DNA from: Actinopolyspora biskrensis
GTDB lineage: Bacteria; Actinomycetota; Actinomycetes; Mycobacteriales; Pseudonocardiaceae
Reading direction: 5' to 3'
DNA length: 64,000 nucleotides
Assembly: GCF_013408175.1 (NCBI RefSeq)
Contig: NZ_JACBYW010000005.1
Location: 372,001 to 436,000 of the forward strand
The notes under the pieces were generated by a model, which was given only the letters and a program-made list of their open reading frames with translations, searched no databases and was not told the DNA's origin. Positions 18,461-27,958 of this stretch are shown piece by piece. A program made the position numbers and the translations under genes. Within the stretch, counting starts at the first letter, position 1, and every line of letters begins with the position of its first letter.

Positions 18461-19201
18461 ATGCCATCCACTCTTCCGGTGTTCTCGGTCGACGAGTTGC
18501 CCGAAGGCGCGCACGCCCGGCTGGACGGCCCGGAGGGCAAGCACGCCGCCACCGTGCGCCGGATGCGCTCCGGGGCCCGGCTGATGCTGTCGGACGGACG
18601 GGGCGGACTCGCCGAGTGCCGGGTCGTGGAGGCGAGCAGGGACGCTCTCGAGCTGGAGGTGCTGGACCGGCAGCGGGTTCCCGGGCCGGAGCTGCGGGTG
18701 CGACTGGTGCAGGCACTTGTCAAGGGCGATCGCGGCGAGCTGGCCGTGGAGCTGGCGACCGAGGCCGGAGTGGACTCGATCACGCCGTGGCGGGCCGAGC
18801 GCTGCGTGGCCAAGTGGGACGACGGGCCCCGGGGGGCGAAGGCGCTCGAACGCTGGCGCAGTTCCGCGCGGCAGGCGGCGAAGCAGGCGCGCAGGGCCTG
18901 GACCCCCGTGGTCGAGGAACCCGCGGGCACCTCCGCCGTGGCGGAGTCGCTGTCCGACTGCGCGGCCGCGGTGGTGCTGCACGAGTCGGGGGAGCTCACG
19001 TTGCCGGAAGTCCCCCTGCCGCGACAGGGTCGGCTCACCGTGGTCGTCGGTCCCGAGGGCGGGATCACGGACGGCGAGTTGGACGCCCTGGTCGCCGCCG
19101 GGGCCAGGCCGGTCCGGCTGGGCCCCGAGGTGCTGCGGGCCTCGACGGCGGGAACCGTGGCCCTGGGAGCTCTGGGGGCCCTGACCGAGCGCTGGCGGTG
19201 A
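18461..19201 (+). CDS. rsmE: 16S rRNA (uracil-1498-N3)-methyltransferase
   Basis: RsmE methylates U1498 in helix 44 of 16S rRNA. The 246-residue protein has an N-terminal PUA-like domain (about 1-70) and a C-terminal SPOUT trefoil-knot domain. The knot shows VVVGPEGGITDGELD near 185-200 and LGPEVLRASTAGTVALG near the end, which form the SAM pocket. ATG 18461 is used. It follows hrcA-dnaJ in the usual actinobacterial order. Confidence 0.92.
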   Translation: MPSTLPVFSVDELPEGAHARLDGPEGKHAATVRRMRSGARLMLSDGRGGLAECRVVEASRDALELEVLDRQRVPGPELRVRLVQALVKGDRGELAVELATEAGVDSITPWRAERCVAKWDDGPRGAKALERWRSSARQAAKQARRAWTPVVEEPAGTSAVAESLSDCAAAVVLHESGELTLPEVPLPRQGRLTVVVGPEGGITDGELDALVAAGARPVRLGPEVLRASTAGTVALGALGALTERWR

Positions 19202-19294
19202 CTCCCGGGCGGAGGGTCCCCGCTCGTTCCGGTGCGGAGTCCCGTGCGGGGCCGCTCCTCCGCCGGTGATCCGTTCACGGATAGTCTGTCCGGT

Positions 19295-19654
19295 ATGAGC
19301 GAAGGCGAGCCCTCACTGTTCGAACGCATGATGTCCGGCGAGATTCCCGCGGACTTCGTGCACCACGACGAGCGCACGATCGCTGTCAGGGACATCAATC
19401 CCCAGGCCCCCGTCCACGTGCTGGTGGTCCCCCGGAAGCGGTACCGCAACGCGGCCGAGTTGGCCGGGGACGACCCGGAGCTGCTGGCCGAACTGTTCCG
19501 CGTGGCCGCGGACATCGCCGAACGCGAAGGCGTCGCGGAGTCCGGCTACCGGCTGCTGTTCAACACCAACGAGGACGCGGGGCAGACGGTCTTCCACGTG
19601 CACCTGCACCTTCTGGGCGGGCGGCAACTCGGAGCGCTGGCCCAGCAGGTCTGA
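19295..19654 (+). CDS. HIT family protein (histidine triad nucleotide hydrolase)
   Basis: This 119-residue protein has the histidine triad HVHLHLLGG at 101-109; the middle triad histidines carry out nucleoside phosphoramidate hydrolysis in HINT proteins. LFERMMSGEIPADFV near the start is also typical of HINT. ATG 19295 is chosen over an upstream in-frame extension that lacks family similarity. Short HIT genes next to rsmE and phoH are common in actinobacteria. The physiological substrate is unknown. Confidence 0.9.
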   Translation: MSEGEPSLFERMMSGEIPADFVHHDERTIAVRDINPQAPVHVLVVPRKRYRNAAELAGDDPELLAELFRVAADIAEREGVAESGYRLLFNTNEDAGQTVFHVHLHLLGGRQLGALAQQV

Positions 19655-19699
19655 AAGCCCCGGCGGCTCGGTTTTCGCGCGTGGTTCCGCAGGGGAACC

Positions 19700-20527
19700 T
19701 CAGCCGAGGTGGTCGTACTCCCCGCCGGTCCAGGCGACGTGACGCCGTGCGGAGCGCCGCACGGCTTCCTTGGCGCCGCCGAGCACCGCGTCACCGGCCA
19801 GCCCGCGGAGGTGGTCGAACTCGTACGGCTCCAGTCGCCGCACGACGCGTTCCACCAGCCCGGGCGAGAGCGGGATCCTGTTCGGGTAGCTGCGCATGAA
19901 CGTCACCCACCCCCTGGCGGCCACCCCAGCGATCGTGTCCCCGGTGAGCAGCAGTCCGCTGCCCTCCGCGCCGTCCGCTACGTGCGCCACGGCCGAACCG
20001 GGGAAGTGCCCGCCGACCTCGACGAGGGTCACCCCGGGCAGGATCCGCTCCGTGGCCTCCCACTCGCGGATGACCGGGTCCTCGCGGCGCACCCACTCCC
20101 GGTCGGCGGAGTGCACCAGCACGGGGACGTCCCCGAAGCGGTGACTCCAGCTGACCTGCGAGCAGTACATGTGCGGGTGGCTGGCCACGACGACAGACAC
20201 CCCGCCCAGCTCGGTGACCCTGTCCACCAGGGGCTGATCGATGTGGTTCGGCGGATCCCACAGCAGGTTGCCCTCCGGGGTCCGGACCAGGTGGGTCCAG
20301 TGCGGGATTCCGAAGCTCGGTTCGCGGCCGAGGCGGTGGAGACAGGGTTCGAGCTGTTCGTGCAGCAGCTCGTGACCGTCGGTGGCGAGCTCGTTCGGCG
20401 TCGTCCAGGACTGGCCGGTTTCGGGCACGTACTGTCGTTCGTCGGCGCAGATCGCGCACGTGGTGCTCGGGGGGTTCTCGGTGTCGGGATGTTCGACTCC
20501 GCAGGTCGCGCAGATCCACACGGTCAT
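19700..20527 (-). CDS. MBL-fold hydrolase with N-terminal zinc ribbon
   Basis: The 275-residue protein opens with a rubredoxin-like zinc ribbon (C6, C9, C24, C27: CATC and CAIC), followed by a metallo-beta-lactamase fold. The usual HxHxDH metal motif reads HPHMYC (in VVASHPHMYCSQ), so the Asp-His pair is altered. GGHFPGSAV and LLLTGDTIAG supply the other expected His and Asp ligands. The domain may bind one metal or have altered activity. It is oriented against rsmE/HIT and phoH. Start ATG 20527. The substrate is unknown. Confidence 0.8.
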   Translation of the reverse strand: MTVWICATCGVEHPDTENPPSTTCAICADERQYVPETGQSWTTPNELATDGHELLHEQLEPCLHRLGREPSFGIPHWTHLVRTPEGNLLWDPPNHIDQPLVDRVTELGGVSVVVASHPHMYCSQVSWSHRFGDVPVLVHSADREWVRREDPVIREWEATERILPGVTLVEVGGHFPGSAVAHVADGAEGSGLLLTGDTIAGVAARGWVTFMRSYPNRIPLSPGLVERVVRRLEPYEFDHLRGLAGDAVLGGAKEAVRRSARRHVAWTGGEYDHLG

Positions 20528-20714
20528 GAAGGCACCCTCGGGCTCGAAGCGGGCTCGAAGTCGAGCCGGTACGCTGCCGGTCCGTTCACGGAGTACCCCG
20601 GTGCCGGGAGCGCCACCGGTGAGGAGCATTCAAGTTGCCGGTTGCTCTACCATCGTAGTGGAAGGAAGCCAGTACCGAATCGCGCCAGAGCGCAGAAAGC
20701 AGGCCGGTAACAGC

Positions 20715-21788
20715 GTGGCCGGAATCGCAGCGGACGGGGCCGCGGCCCAATCCGGACAGCAGCCGCCCCAGACCCAGCAGACCCAGTCGACTCGTACCGT
20801 GCCGGATACGGCGGTCCTGGCCCTGCTCGGTTCCAAGGACGAGAATCTGCGGACGGTCGAGGAAGTCCTCGAAGCGGACGTGCACGTGCGGGGCAACGAG
20901 GTGACGCTCACCGGTGATTCCGCAGAGGTCACCTTCGCGGAGCGTGTGTTCGACGAGTTGATCGAACTGGTCTCCAAGGGCAATCAGCTCACTCCGGACA
21001 TCGTGCGCCGCAGCGTGGCCATGCTCACGGGGGAGAACGGCGAGTCGCCCGCCGACGTGCTGGCCATGGACGTGTTGTCCCGCCGGGGACGCAGCATCCG
21101 TCCGAAGACAGCCAATCAGAAGCGCTACGTCGACGCCATCGACGACAACACCGTGGTGTTCGGCATCGGACCCGCGGGCACGGGAAAGACCTACCTGGCC
21201 ATGGCCAAGGCCGTACGGGCACTGCAGGCCAAGGAGGTCAGCCGGATCGTTCTCATCCGCCCCGCCGTCGAGGCGGGCGAACGGCTCGGTTACCTGCCGG
21301 GGAGCCTCTACGAGAAGATCGACCCGTATCTGCGCCCGCTCTACGACGCGCTCTACGACATGGTCGATCCCGAGTCGATCCCGCGGCTCACCCAGGCGGG
21401 CACCATCGAGATCGCTCCGCTGGCCTACATGCGCGGCCGTACGCTCAACGACGCCTTCATCATCCTGGACGAGGCGCAGAACACCACGCCGGAACAGATG
21501 AAGATGTTCCTCACCAGGCTGGGTTTCGGCTCGCAGATCGTGGTCACCGGCGACGTGACCCAGATCGATCTCCCGGGCGGTCAGCGCAGCGGCCTGAAAG
21601 TGGTGCGCGAGATCCTGGAGGGCATCGACGACGTGTACTTCTGCACGCTGGACAGCCAGGACGTGGTGCGGCACCGCCTGGTCGGTGAGATCGTCAACGC
21701 CTACGACCGCTGGCAGGCACTTCAGGAGAGCGGTGGGAACGCGCAGTCGGCGGAACGACCCGAGGGGCGGGCACGGAAACAGGCATGA
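20715..21788 (+). CDS. phoH: PhoH family ATPase
   Basis: PhoH-like proteins are P-loop ATPases related to helicases and linked with RNA metabolism; they often neighbour ybeY. From GTG 20715 the protein has 357 residues. The Walker A motif GPAGTGKT is at 152-159, Walker B ILDEAQNT at about 250-257, and [11 protein letters not shown] marks motif III. An N-terminal KH-like segment (about 30-100) precedes the ATPase. The start is uncertain: another in-frame GTG lies at 20658. The stop overlaps the ybeY start by four bases (ATGA), so the two are coupled. Confidence 0.9.
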   Translation: MAGIAADGAAAQSGQQPPQTQQTQSTRTVPDTAVLALLGSKDENLRTVEEVLEADVHVRGNEVTLTGDSAEVTFAERVFDELIELVSKGNQLTPDIVRRSVAMLTGENGESPADVLAMDVLSRRGRSIRPKTANQKRYVDAIDDNTVVFGIGPAGTGKTYLAMAKAVRALQAKEVSRIVLIRPAVEAGERLGYLPGSLYEKIDPYLRPLYDALYDMVDPESIPRLTQAGTIEIAPLAYMRGRTLNDAFIILDEAQNTTPEQMKMFLTRLGFGSQIVVTGDVTQIDLPGGQRSGLKVVREILEGIDDVYFCTLDSQDVVRHRLVGEIVNAYDRWQALQESGGNAQSAERPEGRARKQA

Positions 21789-22345
21789 GCATCGAGATCG
21801 CTAACGAGTCCGCTGTCGGCGTTCCGGAGACGACCATCGTTTCCGTGGCGCGCTTCGCGCTGGACCAGATGGGGGTGAGCAGGCTGGCGGAGCTGTCCAT
21901 CGTCCTGGTCGAGCTCGACGTCATGGCCGATCTGCACGAACGTTGGATGGACCTTTCCGGCCCCACCGACGTGATGGCGTTCCCCATGGAGGAGTACGAG
22001 GCGCCGCGCTCTCCGGAGTCCACCGACTCCGGTCCGGGGGTGCTGGGCGACATCGTGCTCTGCCCTGAGTTCGCCAGGGACCAGGCGCGCAACGCGGGCC
22101 ACAGGATGGAGGACGAGCTCTACCTGCTGACGGTGCACGGAGTCCTTCACCTGCTCGGCTACGACCACGCCGAGCCGGAGGAGGAGCGCGAGATGTTCGG
22201 GCTGCAGAACCGGTTGCTGGGGGAGTTCCGCGAGGCCAAGACCGAGGCCGACCGCGCCGCGCAGCAGCGTGACGCCGATTCCAGGGTGCTCGGTGTGGTG
22301 GGGCTCGACGAATCGGCCGAGTCCGGTGAGGACGCCGAGAGGTAA
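21785..22345 (+). CDS. ybeY: Endoribonuclease YbeY (rRNA maturation factor)
   Basis: YbeY is a zinc-dependent endoribonuclease needed for 16S rRNA 3' maturation and ribosome quality control. The 186-residue protein has the H3 zinc motif [11 protein letters not shown] (H118, H122, H128). The C-terminal 35 residues beyond the core are charged and probably disordered. Four-base overlap with phoH and close spacing to corC make a phoH-ybeY-corC operon. Confidence 0.93.
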   Translation: MSIEIANESAVGVPETTIVSVARFALDQMGVSRLAELSIVLVELDVMADLHERWMDLSGPTDVMAFPMEEYEAPRSPESTDSGPGVLGDIVLCPEFARDQARNAGHRMEDELYLLTVHGVLHLLGYDHAEPEEEREMFGLQNRLLGEFREAKTEADRAAQQRDADSRVLGVVGLDESAESGEDAER

Positions 22346-22359
22346 CGGGTGTAGCGCTG

Positions 22360-23685
22360 TTGTTCTCCGGAAGCGCGGTGCTGGTCGGGTGGGCCGTGTC
22401 GCTGGTGCTGGCCGCGGGACTGTTCGCGGCCGCTGACGCGGCGATAGGCACGGTCTCCCGGGCCAGGGTCGACGAGCTGCTCCGCCAGGGACGTGGCGGA
22501 GCGCGCCAACTCGGGCGGGTGCTGGCCGATCGCCCCCGGCACGTCAACCTGCTGCTGCTGTTGCGGCTGACCTGCGAACTCACGGCCACGGTGCTGGTGA
22601 CCGTGGTGGTGCTCGGCGCGGACCTCCCGTCCGGCTGGTCGGTGCCGCTGGCCGTGCTGATCATGGTGGTGGTCTCGTACGTGCTGGTGGGGGTGGGGCC
22701 GCGCACCATCGGGCGGCAGCACCCCTACGGGGTCGGCCTCGCCGTGGCGGGTCCGGTCGCGTTGTTGGCCCGGGTGCTCAATCCGCTGACGAGGTTGTTG
22801 ATCTTCGTCGGTAACGTGATCACCCCGGGGCGGGGATTCCGGGAGGGACCGTTCTCCTCGGAGGCGGAACTCCGCGAGCTGGTCGACCTCGCCGGTGAGC
22901 GCGGAGTCGTCGCCGCGGGCGAACGCGAGATGATCCACTCCGTCTTCGAGCTCGGGGACACCACCGCCCGCGAGGTGATGGTCCCGCGAACCGAGATGAT
23001 CTGGATAGAGCGGTCCAAGTCGGCCCGGCAGGCGCTCACGCTCGGGCTCCGCTCGGGGTTCTCCCGGATACCCGTGATCGGGGAGAGCGTCGACGACATC
23101 GTGGGCGTGGTCACGCTCAAGGAATCGGCCAGCGTCGTGGCCGAGCGGGACGGCGCGGAGCAGCGCCCGGAGCCGCGCGTCTCCGAGCTGATGCGCGAGG
23201 CGAGCTTCGTTCCCGACTCCAAGCGGCTGGACGAGCTGCTCAAGGAGATGCAGCTCTCGCGGAGCCACATGGCCATAGCGGTGGACGAGTACGGCGGCAC
23301 GGCCGGGCTGCTGACCATCGAGGACATCATCGAGGAGATCGTCGGGGAGATCACCGACGAGTCGGACCGGGAGGAGCACCGGCCGGTCGAGTGGCTCGAC
23401 GAGGAGCGGGTCCGGGTCAGCTCGCGGCTTCCGGTGGCCGACCTGGCCGCGTTGTTCGGCGTGGAGCTGGACGACTCGGAGGTCGAGACCGTCGGTGGCC
23501 TGCTGGCCCACAACCTCGGGCGGGTGCCGCTGCCGGGAGCGGAGGCCGAGGTGTCCGGTTTGCGGCTGCGAGCCGAGGGCGGCAAGGACCACCGGGGACG
23601 GATCCGGATCAACGCGCTGTTGGTCCGCAGGGCCGGGGAGCCGAGCGCGCAGGACGACGAGGAAAGGAACAGGCAGCATGGGTGA
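22360..23685 (+). CDS. CNNM/CorC family membrane protein with CBS pair
   Basis: The 441-residue protein has an N-terminal DUF21 transmembrane domain (hydrophobic segments near 5-27, 60-85 and 88-108), a CBS domain pair (about 200-330, including [10 protein letters not shown] and [25 protein letters not shown]) and a C-terminal CorC/HlyC domain. The family is implicated in Mg2+ or Co2+ efflux; older annotations call it hemolysin. The start is uncertain: TTG 22360 or GTG 22378 are both in frame. Its stop overlaps the next gene by 8 bases. Confidence 0.88.
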   Translation: MFSGSAVLVGWAVSLVLAAGLFAAADAAIGTVSRARVDELLRQGRGGARQLGRVLADRPRHVNLLLLLRLTCELTATVLVTVVVLGADLPSGWSVPLAVLIMVVVSYVLVGVGPRTIGRQHPYGVGLAVAGPVALLARVLNPLTRLLIFVGNVITPGRGFREGPFSSEAELRELVDLAGERGVVAAGEREMIHSVFELGDTTAREVMVPRTEMIWIERSKSARQALTLGLRSGFSRIPVIGESVDDIVGVVTLKESASVVAERDGAEQRPEPRVSELMREASFVPDSKRLDELLKEMQLSRSHMAIAVDEYGGTAGLLTIEDIIEEIVGEITDESDREEHRPVEWLDEERVRVSSRLPVADLAALFGVELDDSEVETVGGLLAHNLGRVPLPGAEAEVSGLRLRAEGGKDHRGRIRINALLVRRAGEPSAQDDEERNRQHG

Positions 23686-24043
23686 ACGCACCGAGGCAGC
23701 GCCCGAGGAGCTGGATTCCGAGGACGCCAAGATCGTGACACTCGCCCGGTCGGCGCGGGCGCGTGTCGGTGCCGCGGAGGGGGCCGCAGTGCGGGACACC
23801 GACGGCAGGACCTACACGGGGTGCACCGTCGAGCTGAGCGCCTTGCGGTTGAGCGCGTTGCAGGCCGCCGTGGCGGCTGCCGTGTCGAGTGGGGCGGAGT
23901 CGCTCGAGGCGGCCGCCGTGGTCACCGGGGCGGAAGAGCTCGACGAGGAGTCGGTGGCGGCTGTGCGTGCCCTGGAGAAGGGGGCGCCCGTTTTCCGGGC
24001 CGGGGGTGACGGCCGGGCCGTCGAGGTCTCGCGCGGGGGCTGA
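23678..24043 (+). CDS. Cytidine deaminase-like protein lacking zinc ligands
   Basis: This 121-residue protein sits between corC and era, as Rv2365c does in Mycobacterium. It has the cytidine deaminase layout ([19 protein letters not shown], then [20 protein letters not shown]). The N-V-E substrate motif survives as TVE, but the catalytic C/H-A-E is replaced by LSALQ and no PCxxC follows. It should therefore lack zinc and deaminase activity. It starts at ATG 23678 inside the end of corC (8-base overlap). A structural or ligand-binding role is possible but unknown. Confidence 0.75.
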   Translation: MGERTEAAPEELDSEDAKIVTLARSARARVGAAEGAAVRDTDGRTYTGCTVELSALRLSALQAAVAAAVSSGAESLEAAAVVTGAEELDEESVAAVRALEKGAPVFRAGGDGRAVEVSRGG

Positions 24044-24107
24044 TCGCCCGCGGTGTTCGCCGGGAGTCGGGTGACGGGGCGCTTCTCCCGGTTCTCCCGG
24101 TGGTTGT

Positions 24108-24608
24108 TCACTCCCATTTCGTGAGTCCCGCGTCGTAGGGCGAGGCGCGTGGTGGTGGTTCGTCCCCGGCTTCGGTGAACGCCTGCAGGGCCTGCACCAG
24201 GCCCGCGCGGTCCTCGTGGGGGATGCGTTCGACTATGGCCGCGATCTCGCTGCGGCGGTAGTCCGTCACCCGGTCCACCAGGTCACGCCCCGCCGGGGTG
24301 AGACCCACCGTCACCTCCCTGCGCGAGTCCGGGTTGCTCTTCCGCTCCGCCCAGCCTGCCGTGACGAGCCGGTCCACCGTCCGGGTCGCCGTGGAGGGGT
24401 TCACCCCGAGCATCTCGGCCAGCGAGACCAGTTTGAGCGGCCCGCGCGATCCCAGCGCGACCAGCAGTCGGAACTGGGGGAGCGTGATCGGCCCGGCGAC
24501 CGCGGCGACCGATCTCGCCGAGACTCCCACCAGCAGCCGCGAAGCGGTCAGTACCGCCTCGGTGATCGCGTCCACTTCATCACCGTTGGGCGGTTCCGGA
24601 TTGCTCAT
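24108..24608 (-). CDS. MarR family transcriptional regulator
   Basis: This 166-residue winged-helix regulator has the MarR core: LPQFRLLVALGSRGPLKLVSL, then the recognition helix NPSTATRTVDRLV at about 80-92, and the wing KSNPDSRREVTVGLTPAG. ATG 24608 is the start; a much longer open frame reading back across the chloride channel gene is an antisense artefact. It is divergent from clc with only 54 bases between, and a perfect palindrome there is its likely operator. It probably controls itself and clc. The effector ligand is unknown. Confidence 0.9.
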   Translation of the reverse strand: MSNPEPPNGDEVDAITEAVLTASRLLVGVSARSVAAVAGPITLPQFRLLVALGSRGPLKLVSLAEMLGVNPSTATRTVDRLVTAGWAERKSNPDSRREVTVGLTPAGRDLVDRVTDYRRSEIAAIVERIPHEDRAGLVQALQAFTEAGDEPPPRASPYDAGLTKWE

Positions 24609-24644
24609 GTCGCCATTTTCACATTGACGTGCACAGGGCAAGAG

Positions 24645-24657
24645 TTGCATTATGCAA
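24645..24657. promoter_or_regulatory. Palindromic operator between marR and clc
   Basis: TTGCATTATGCAA is a perfect 13-base palindrome, 5 bases before the clc ATG. TTGACG at 24624-24629 with CATTAT at 24648-24653 gives a plausible sigma-70-type promoter (18-base spacer) whose -10 lies inside the palindrome. A bound MarR dimer would block clc transcription, and the clc mRNA would be nearly leaderless. Confidence 0.65.
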
Positions 24658-24662
24658 GTGTG

Positions 24663-26438
24663 ATGGCGGAAGCCGGAAAACGATCGATGCCCCTTGCCGG
24701 ACCGGTACGTGGGCAGCTCGGAACCTGGCTCCGCCAACGCGGTAGCGGCCTCATGGCTCTCGCCCTGCTGATCGGAGTCGGCTCCGGGCTCGGAGCTATC
24801 GCGTTTCGGTGGCTGATCACGTCCGCGACCGAGCTGCTCACCGGACGGCCCGAGTACACGACTGATCCCGGTGCCGCTCACGCGTGGCTGCCCGGCCTCG
24901 GCGTCTGGTTCCTCGTCCTCGCCCCCGCCGTGGCGGGACTGCTCTACGGTCCTCTGGTGTACTGGCTGGCCCCCGAGGCGAAGGGCCACGGTGTACCCGA
25001 GGTCATGTACGCCGTCTCCGAGCGCGGAGGACGGATCCAGCCACAGGTCAGCCTGGTGAAGGCCCTGGCGTCCGCGCTGTGCATCGGAGGCGGTGGCTCC
25101 GTCGGCAGGGAGGGACCGATCGTGCAGATCGGTTCGGCCCTCGGGTCGACGGTCGGGCACCGGTTCAAACTCACCGAGCGGCGGATGCGCGTGCTGGTGG
25201 CCTGCGGCGCGGCAGGCGGCATAGCGGCCACCTTCAACGCCCCGATGGCCGGCCCCTTCTTCGCGATGGAGCTGATCCTGCGCGACTTCGCCGTGGAGTC
25301 CTTCGGTGCGGTCGTGCTCTCCAGTGTCACGGCCAGCGTCATCGGCCGGGCGGTCATGGGCAACGAGGCCTTTCTGACCCTGCCCGACTTCCACCTGCAG
25401 AACCCCGGCGAGTTCCTGCTGTTCGCCCTGCTGGGAGTGCTGATCGGAGTGGTCGGGCTGCTCTTCAGCAAGGTGCTCTACGGGGTGGAGGACCTCTGCG
25501 ACCGTCTCTGGCGGGGTCCGGAATGGCTGCGTCCCGGAGTGGGCGGTCTGCTGCTCGGGCTGCTCCTCCTGGTGCTTCCGCAGATGTACGGGGTGGGCTA
25601 TCCCGTGCTGGGCAACGCCATTCACGGCAACTACGCCATCTGGTTCCTGATCATCCTGCTGTTCGGCAAGATGCTGGCCACCAGCCTGACCATCGGAATA
25701 GGGGGCTCGGGGGGCGTCTTCGCTCCGGCGCTGTTCGTCGGCGGTATGGGCGGGACCGCGTTCGGCACGATCGCCCACGGTCTGCTCCCCGGCATCGCCG
25801 GCTCCCCGGGGGCCTACGGGCTGATCGGCATGGGGGCCGCCTTCGCGGGCTCCGCCCGGGCCCCGATAACGGCCGTGATCATCCTGTTCGAGCTGACCGG
25901 ACAGTACTCGATCATCCTGCCGCTGATGCTGGCCGTGGTGGTGGCGACGCTGCTGAGCAGGACCCTGAGCAGGGACACCATCTACACGGCCAAGCTGGCC
26001 CGGCGCGGCATCGACCTCGACGCGCGGCAGCGTCGCGGGCGGTTGCCCGATCGCACGGTGGCCGATGTCATGGAGACGCTGCCGGACAAGCTGACCACGA
26101 GCACCAAGCTCTCCGAAGCGGCCCAGCGGCTGGCCCAGAGCGTCGACTCGGTACTTCCCGTCGTGGACGAGAACGGGCGCTACCAGGGCTGCGTCACGGC
26201 CGGTGCCGTCGCCGAGGTGCTGGGCGACGGGACCGTGGACAACGGCGAGGTCGGGAAGCTGCTGGAGGTTCCTCCGGAGATCTCCCCCGAGAACAAGCTC
26301 GTCGACGCCCTCGACTCGCTGGTCTCCGTGGAGGTGTCGGCAGCCCCGGTGCTCGACGAGCGGGGGACCGAGCCCGTCGGTTGGATCAGTCACCGAACCC
26401 TGTTGAGCTGCATGGGGACCACCGCCAACACGCGCTGA
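24663..26438 (+). CDS. ClC family chloride transporter with CBS pair
   Basis: The 591-residue membrane protein has the ClC signatures: GHGVP at 108-112, GREGP at 148-152 with the gating glutamate (E150), and GIGGSGGVFAP near 345-355. A cytoplasmic CBS pair fills the last 145 residues. At the place of the internal proton glutamate of E. coli ClC-ec1 (FIIEEM) it reads FAMELI, so the second Glu is Leu. That may alter H+ coupling. The gene is divergent from a MarR regulator and shares its operator region. Confidence 0.9.
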   Translation: MAEAGKRSMPLAGPVRGQLGTWLRQRGSGLMALALLIGVGSGLGAIAFRWLITSATELLTGRPEYTTDPGAAHAWLPGLGVWFLVLAPAVAGLLYGPLVYWLAPEAKGHGVPEVMYAVSERGGRIQPQVSLVKALASALCIGGGGSVGREGPIVQIGSALGSTVGHRFKLTERRMRVLVACGAAGGIAATFNAPMAGPFFAMELILRDFAVESFGAVVLSSVTASVIGRAVMGNEAFLTLPDFHLQNPGEFLLFALLGVLIGVVGLLFSKVLYGVEDLCDRLWRGPEWLRPGVGGLLLGLLLLVLPQMYGVGYPVLGNAIHGNYAIWFLIILLFGKMLATSLTIGIGGSGGVFAPALFVGGMGGTAFGTIAHGLLPGIAGSPGAYGLIGMGAAFAGSARAPITAVIILFELTGQYSIILPLMLAVVVATLLSRTLSRDTIYTAKLARRGIDLDARQRRGRLPDRTVADVMETLPDKLTTSTKLSEAAQRLAQSVDSVLPVVDENGRYQGCVTAGAVAEVLGDGTVDNGEVGKLLEVPPEISPENKLVDALDSLVSVEVSAAPVLDERGTEPVGWISHRTLLSCMGTTANTR

Positions 26439-26462
26439 CGACCCTGCGGCGACAATGGGTCC

Positions 26463-27371
26463 GTGACCAGCTCAAGTGAAACACATCGATCCGGGTTCGC
26501 CTGCTTCGTCGGGCGGCCGAACGCAGGCAAGTCGACGTTGACCAACGCCCTCGTCGGCACCAAGGTGGCGATCACCTCCAGCAAGCCGCAGACCACGCGA
26601 CACGCCATCCGCGGAATCGTGCACCGCTCCGACGGGCAGCTGGTCATCGTGGACACCCCCGGGTTGCACCGGCCGAAGACCCTGCTCGGGGAGCGGCTCA
26701 ACGACCTGGTGCACTCCACCTGGTCCGAGGTCGACGTCATCGGCTTCTGCGTCCCGGCCGACCAGAAGATCGGCCCCGGTGACCGGCACATCGCGCAGGA
26801 ACTGGCCAAGGTGACCAAGCGCACCCCAGTCATCGGGGTCGTGACCAAGACCGACCTGGTCGCCAAGCACCGCGTGGCCGAGCAGCTGGTGGCGATGCAG
26901 GAGCTCATGGACTTCACCGAGATAGTCCCGGTCTCCTCGGTGGACCACTTTCAGATGGACGTGCTCTCCGAGATCCTGGTGCGCCAGGTCCCGGAGGGGC
27001 CGCAGCTGTACCCGGAGGGTGAGATCACCGACGAGCCGGAGGAGTCGTTGATCTCCGAGCTCGTGCGCGAGGCCGCGCTGGAGGGGGTGCGCGACGAGTT
27101 GCCGCACTCCCTGGCCGTGGCCATCGACGAGATGGCCCCGCGGGAGGGCTACGACAACCTGGTGGACATCTACGTGTCCCTGTACGTGGAACGGTCCAGC
27201 CAGAAAGCGATCGTGATCGGCAGGAGCGGGGAGCGGCTCAAAGAGGTGGGGGAGCGTGCCCGCAGGCAGATCCAGGCGCTGCTCGGCAGCAAGATCTACC
27301 TGGACCTGCAGGTCAAGGTGGCCAAGGAATGGCAGCGGGACCCCAAGCAGCTGCGCAAGCTCGGGTTCTGA
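26463..27371 (+). CDS. era: GTPase Era
   Basis: Era is a ribosome-assembly GTPase that binds the 3' end of 16S rRNA. The 302-residue protein has G1 GRPNAGKS at 17-24, switch II DTPG, G4 TKTD and a C-terminal KH domain ending in VKVAKEWQRDPKQLRKLGF. GTG 26463 begins 24 bases after clc. Its usual neighbours ybeY and recO are in place, with clc and marR inserted upstream. Confidence 0.95.
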   Translation: MTSSSETHRSGFACFVGRPNAGKSTLTNALVGTKVAITSSKPQTTRHAIRGIVHRSDGQLVIVDTPGLHRPKTLLGERLNDLVHSTWSEVDVIGFCVPADQKIGPGDRHIAQELAKVTKRTPVIGVVTKTDLVAKHRVAEQLVAMQELMDFTEIVPVSSVDHFQMDVLSEILVRQVPEGPQLYPEGEITDEPEESLISELVREAALEGVRDELPHSLAVAIDEMAPREGYDNLVDIYVSLYVERSSQKAIVIGRSGERLKEVGERARRQIQALLGSKIYLDLQVKVAKEWQRDPKQLRKLGF

Positions 27372-27505
27372 GTCCCGGTGGACGGCCGGTCCCCGGAGCC
27401 TCCGCGGAAGGTGTCCGACGCCGTCGACGGAAGCACCCCCCACGTGCGCTCGGCACCTCGTCCGGAGCGGAGCTCCGGCCGGGACCACGGCCGGAGTCCG
27501 GCCCG

Positions 27506-27958
27506 TCACATCGTCGTGGCAGCGCCTCCGACCATGAACGGCAGGCTGAGGCCGATCACCAGCAGGGTGACCCCTAGGAGAGCCAGCCCCAGCAGGCAGT
27601 AGCCGATCACGAGCCCCGCCATCGCCATGCCGTCCCCGCTGGTTCCGTCGCGGCGGATCTGCCCCCTGGCCACGTGCCCGAAGATCACACCGAGCAGTGC
27701 GAGCAGACTGCCCAGTCCCCAGAAGCACATGGTGAGGACGGACACCAGCGAGAGCACCATCGAGGCGATCGCCAGCCCGTTGTTGGGGGGCTGCACCCCG
27801 CCGTAACCGATGTAGAAGTTCTGGTTGGACGGGTACTGCCGTCCGGGTTGGTAACCGGGGTACTGCAAACCCCCGCCGTACGAGGACTGCGGGGGTTGCG
27901 GGAATCCGCCGCTGTTCGACGGTGGGTCGTGCGGTCCCGGTCCGTACGGGTTGGTCAT
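27506..27958 (-). CDS. DUF4190-domain membrane protein
   Basis: The 150-residue protein has a Pro/Gly/Tyr-rich, disordered N-terminus (about 1-58, PYGPGPHDPP and similar), then two hydrophobic segments (about 62-92 and 110-140) around GVIFGHVARGQIRRDG, the DUF4190 signature. Start ATG 27958 is preceded by GAAGGAGA. It lies downstream of and opposite to era. Such proteins are frequent in actinobacterial membranes; the function is unknown. Confidence 0.85.
   Translation of the reverse strand: MTNPYGPGPHDPPSNSGGFPQPPQSSYGGGLQYPGYQPGRQYPSNQNFYIGYGGVQPPNNGLAIASMVLSLVSVLTMCFWGLGSLLALLGVIFGHVARGQIRRDGTSGDGMAMAGLVIGYCLLGLALLGVTLLVIGLSLPFMVGGAATTM

Noticed and set aside
24609-26393. N-terminal extension that would make the MarR gene 761 codons
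   Set aside because: The extension is antisense to clc; the MarR domain starts cleanly at ATG 24608 beside an operator palindrome.
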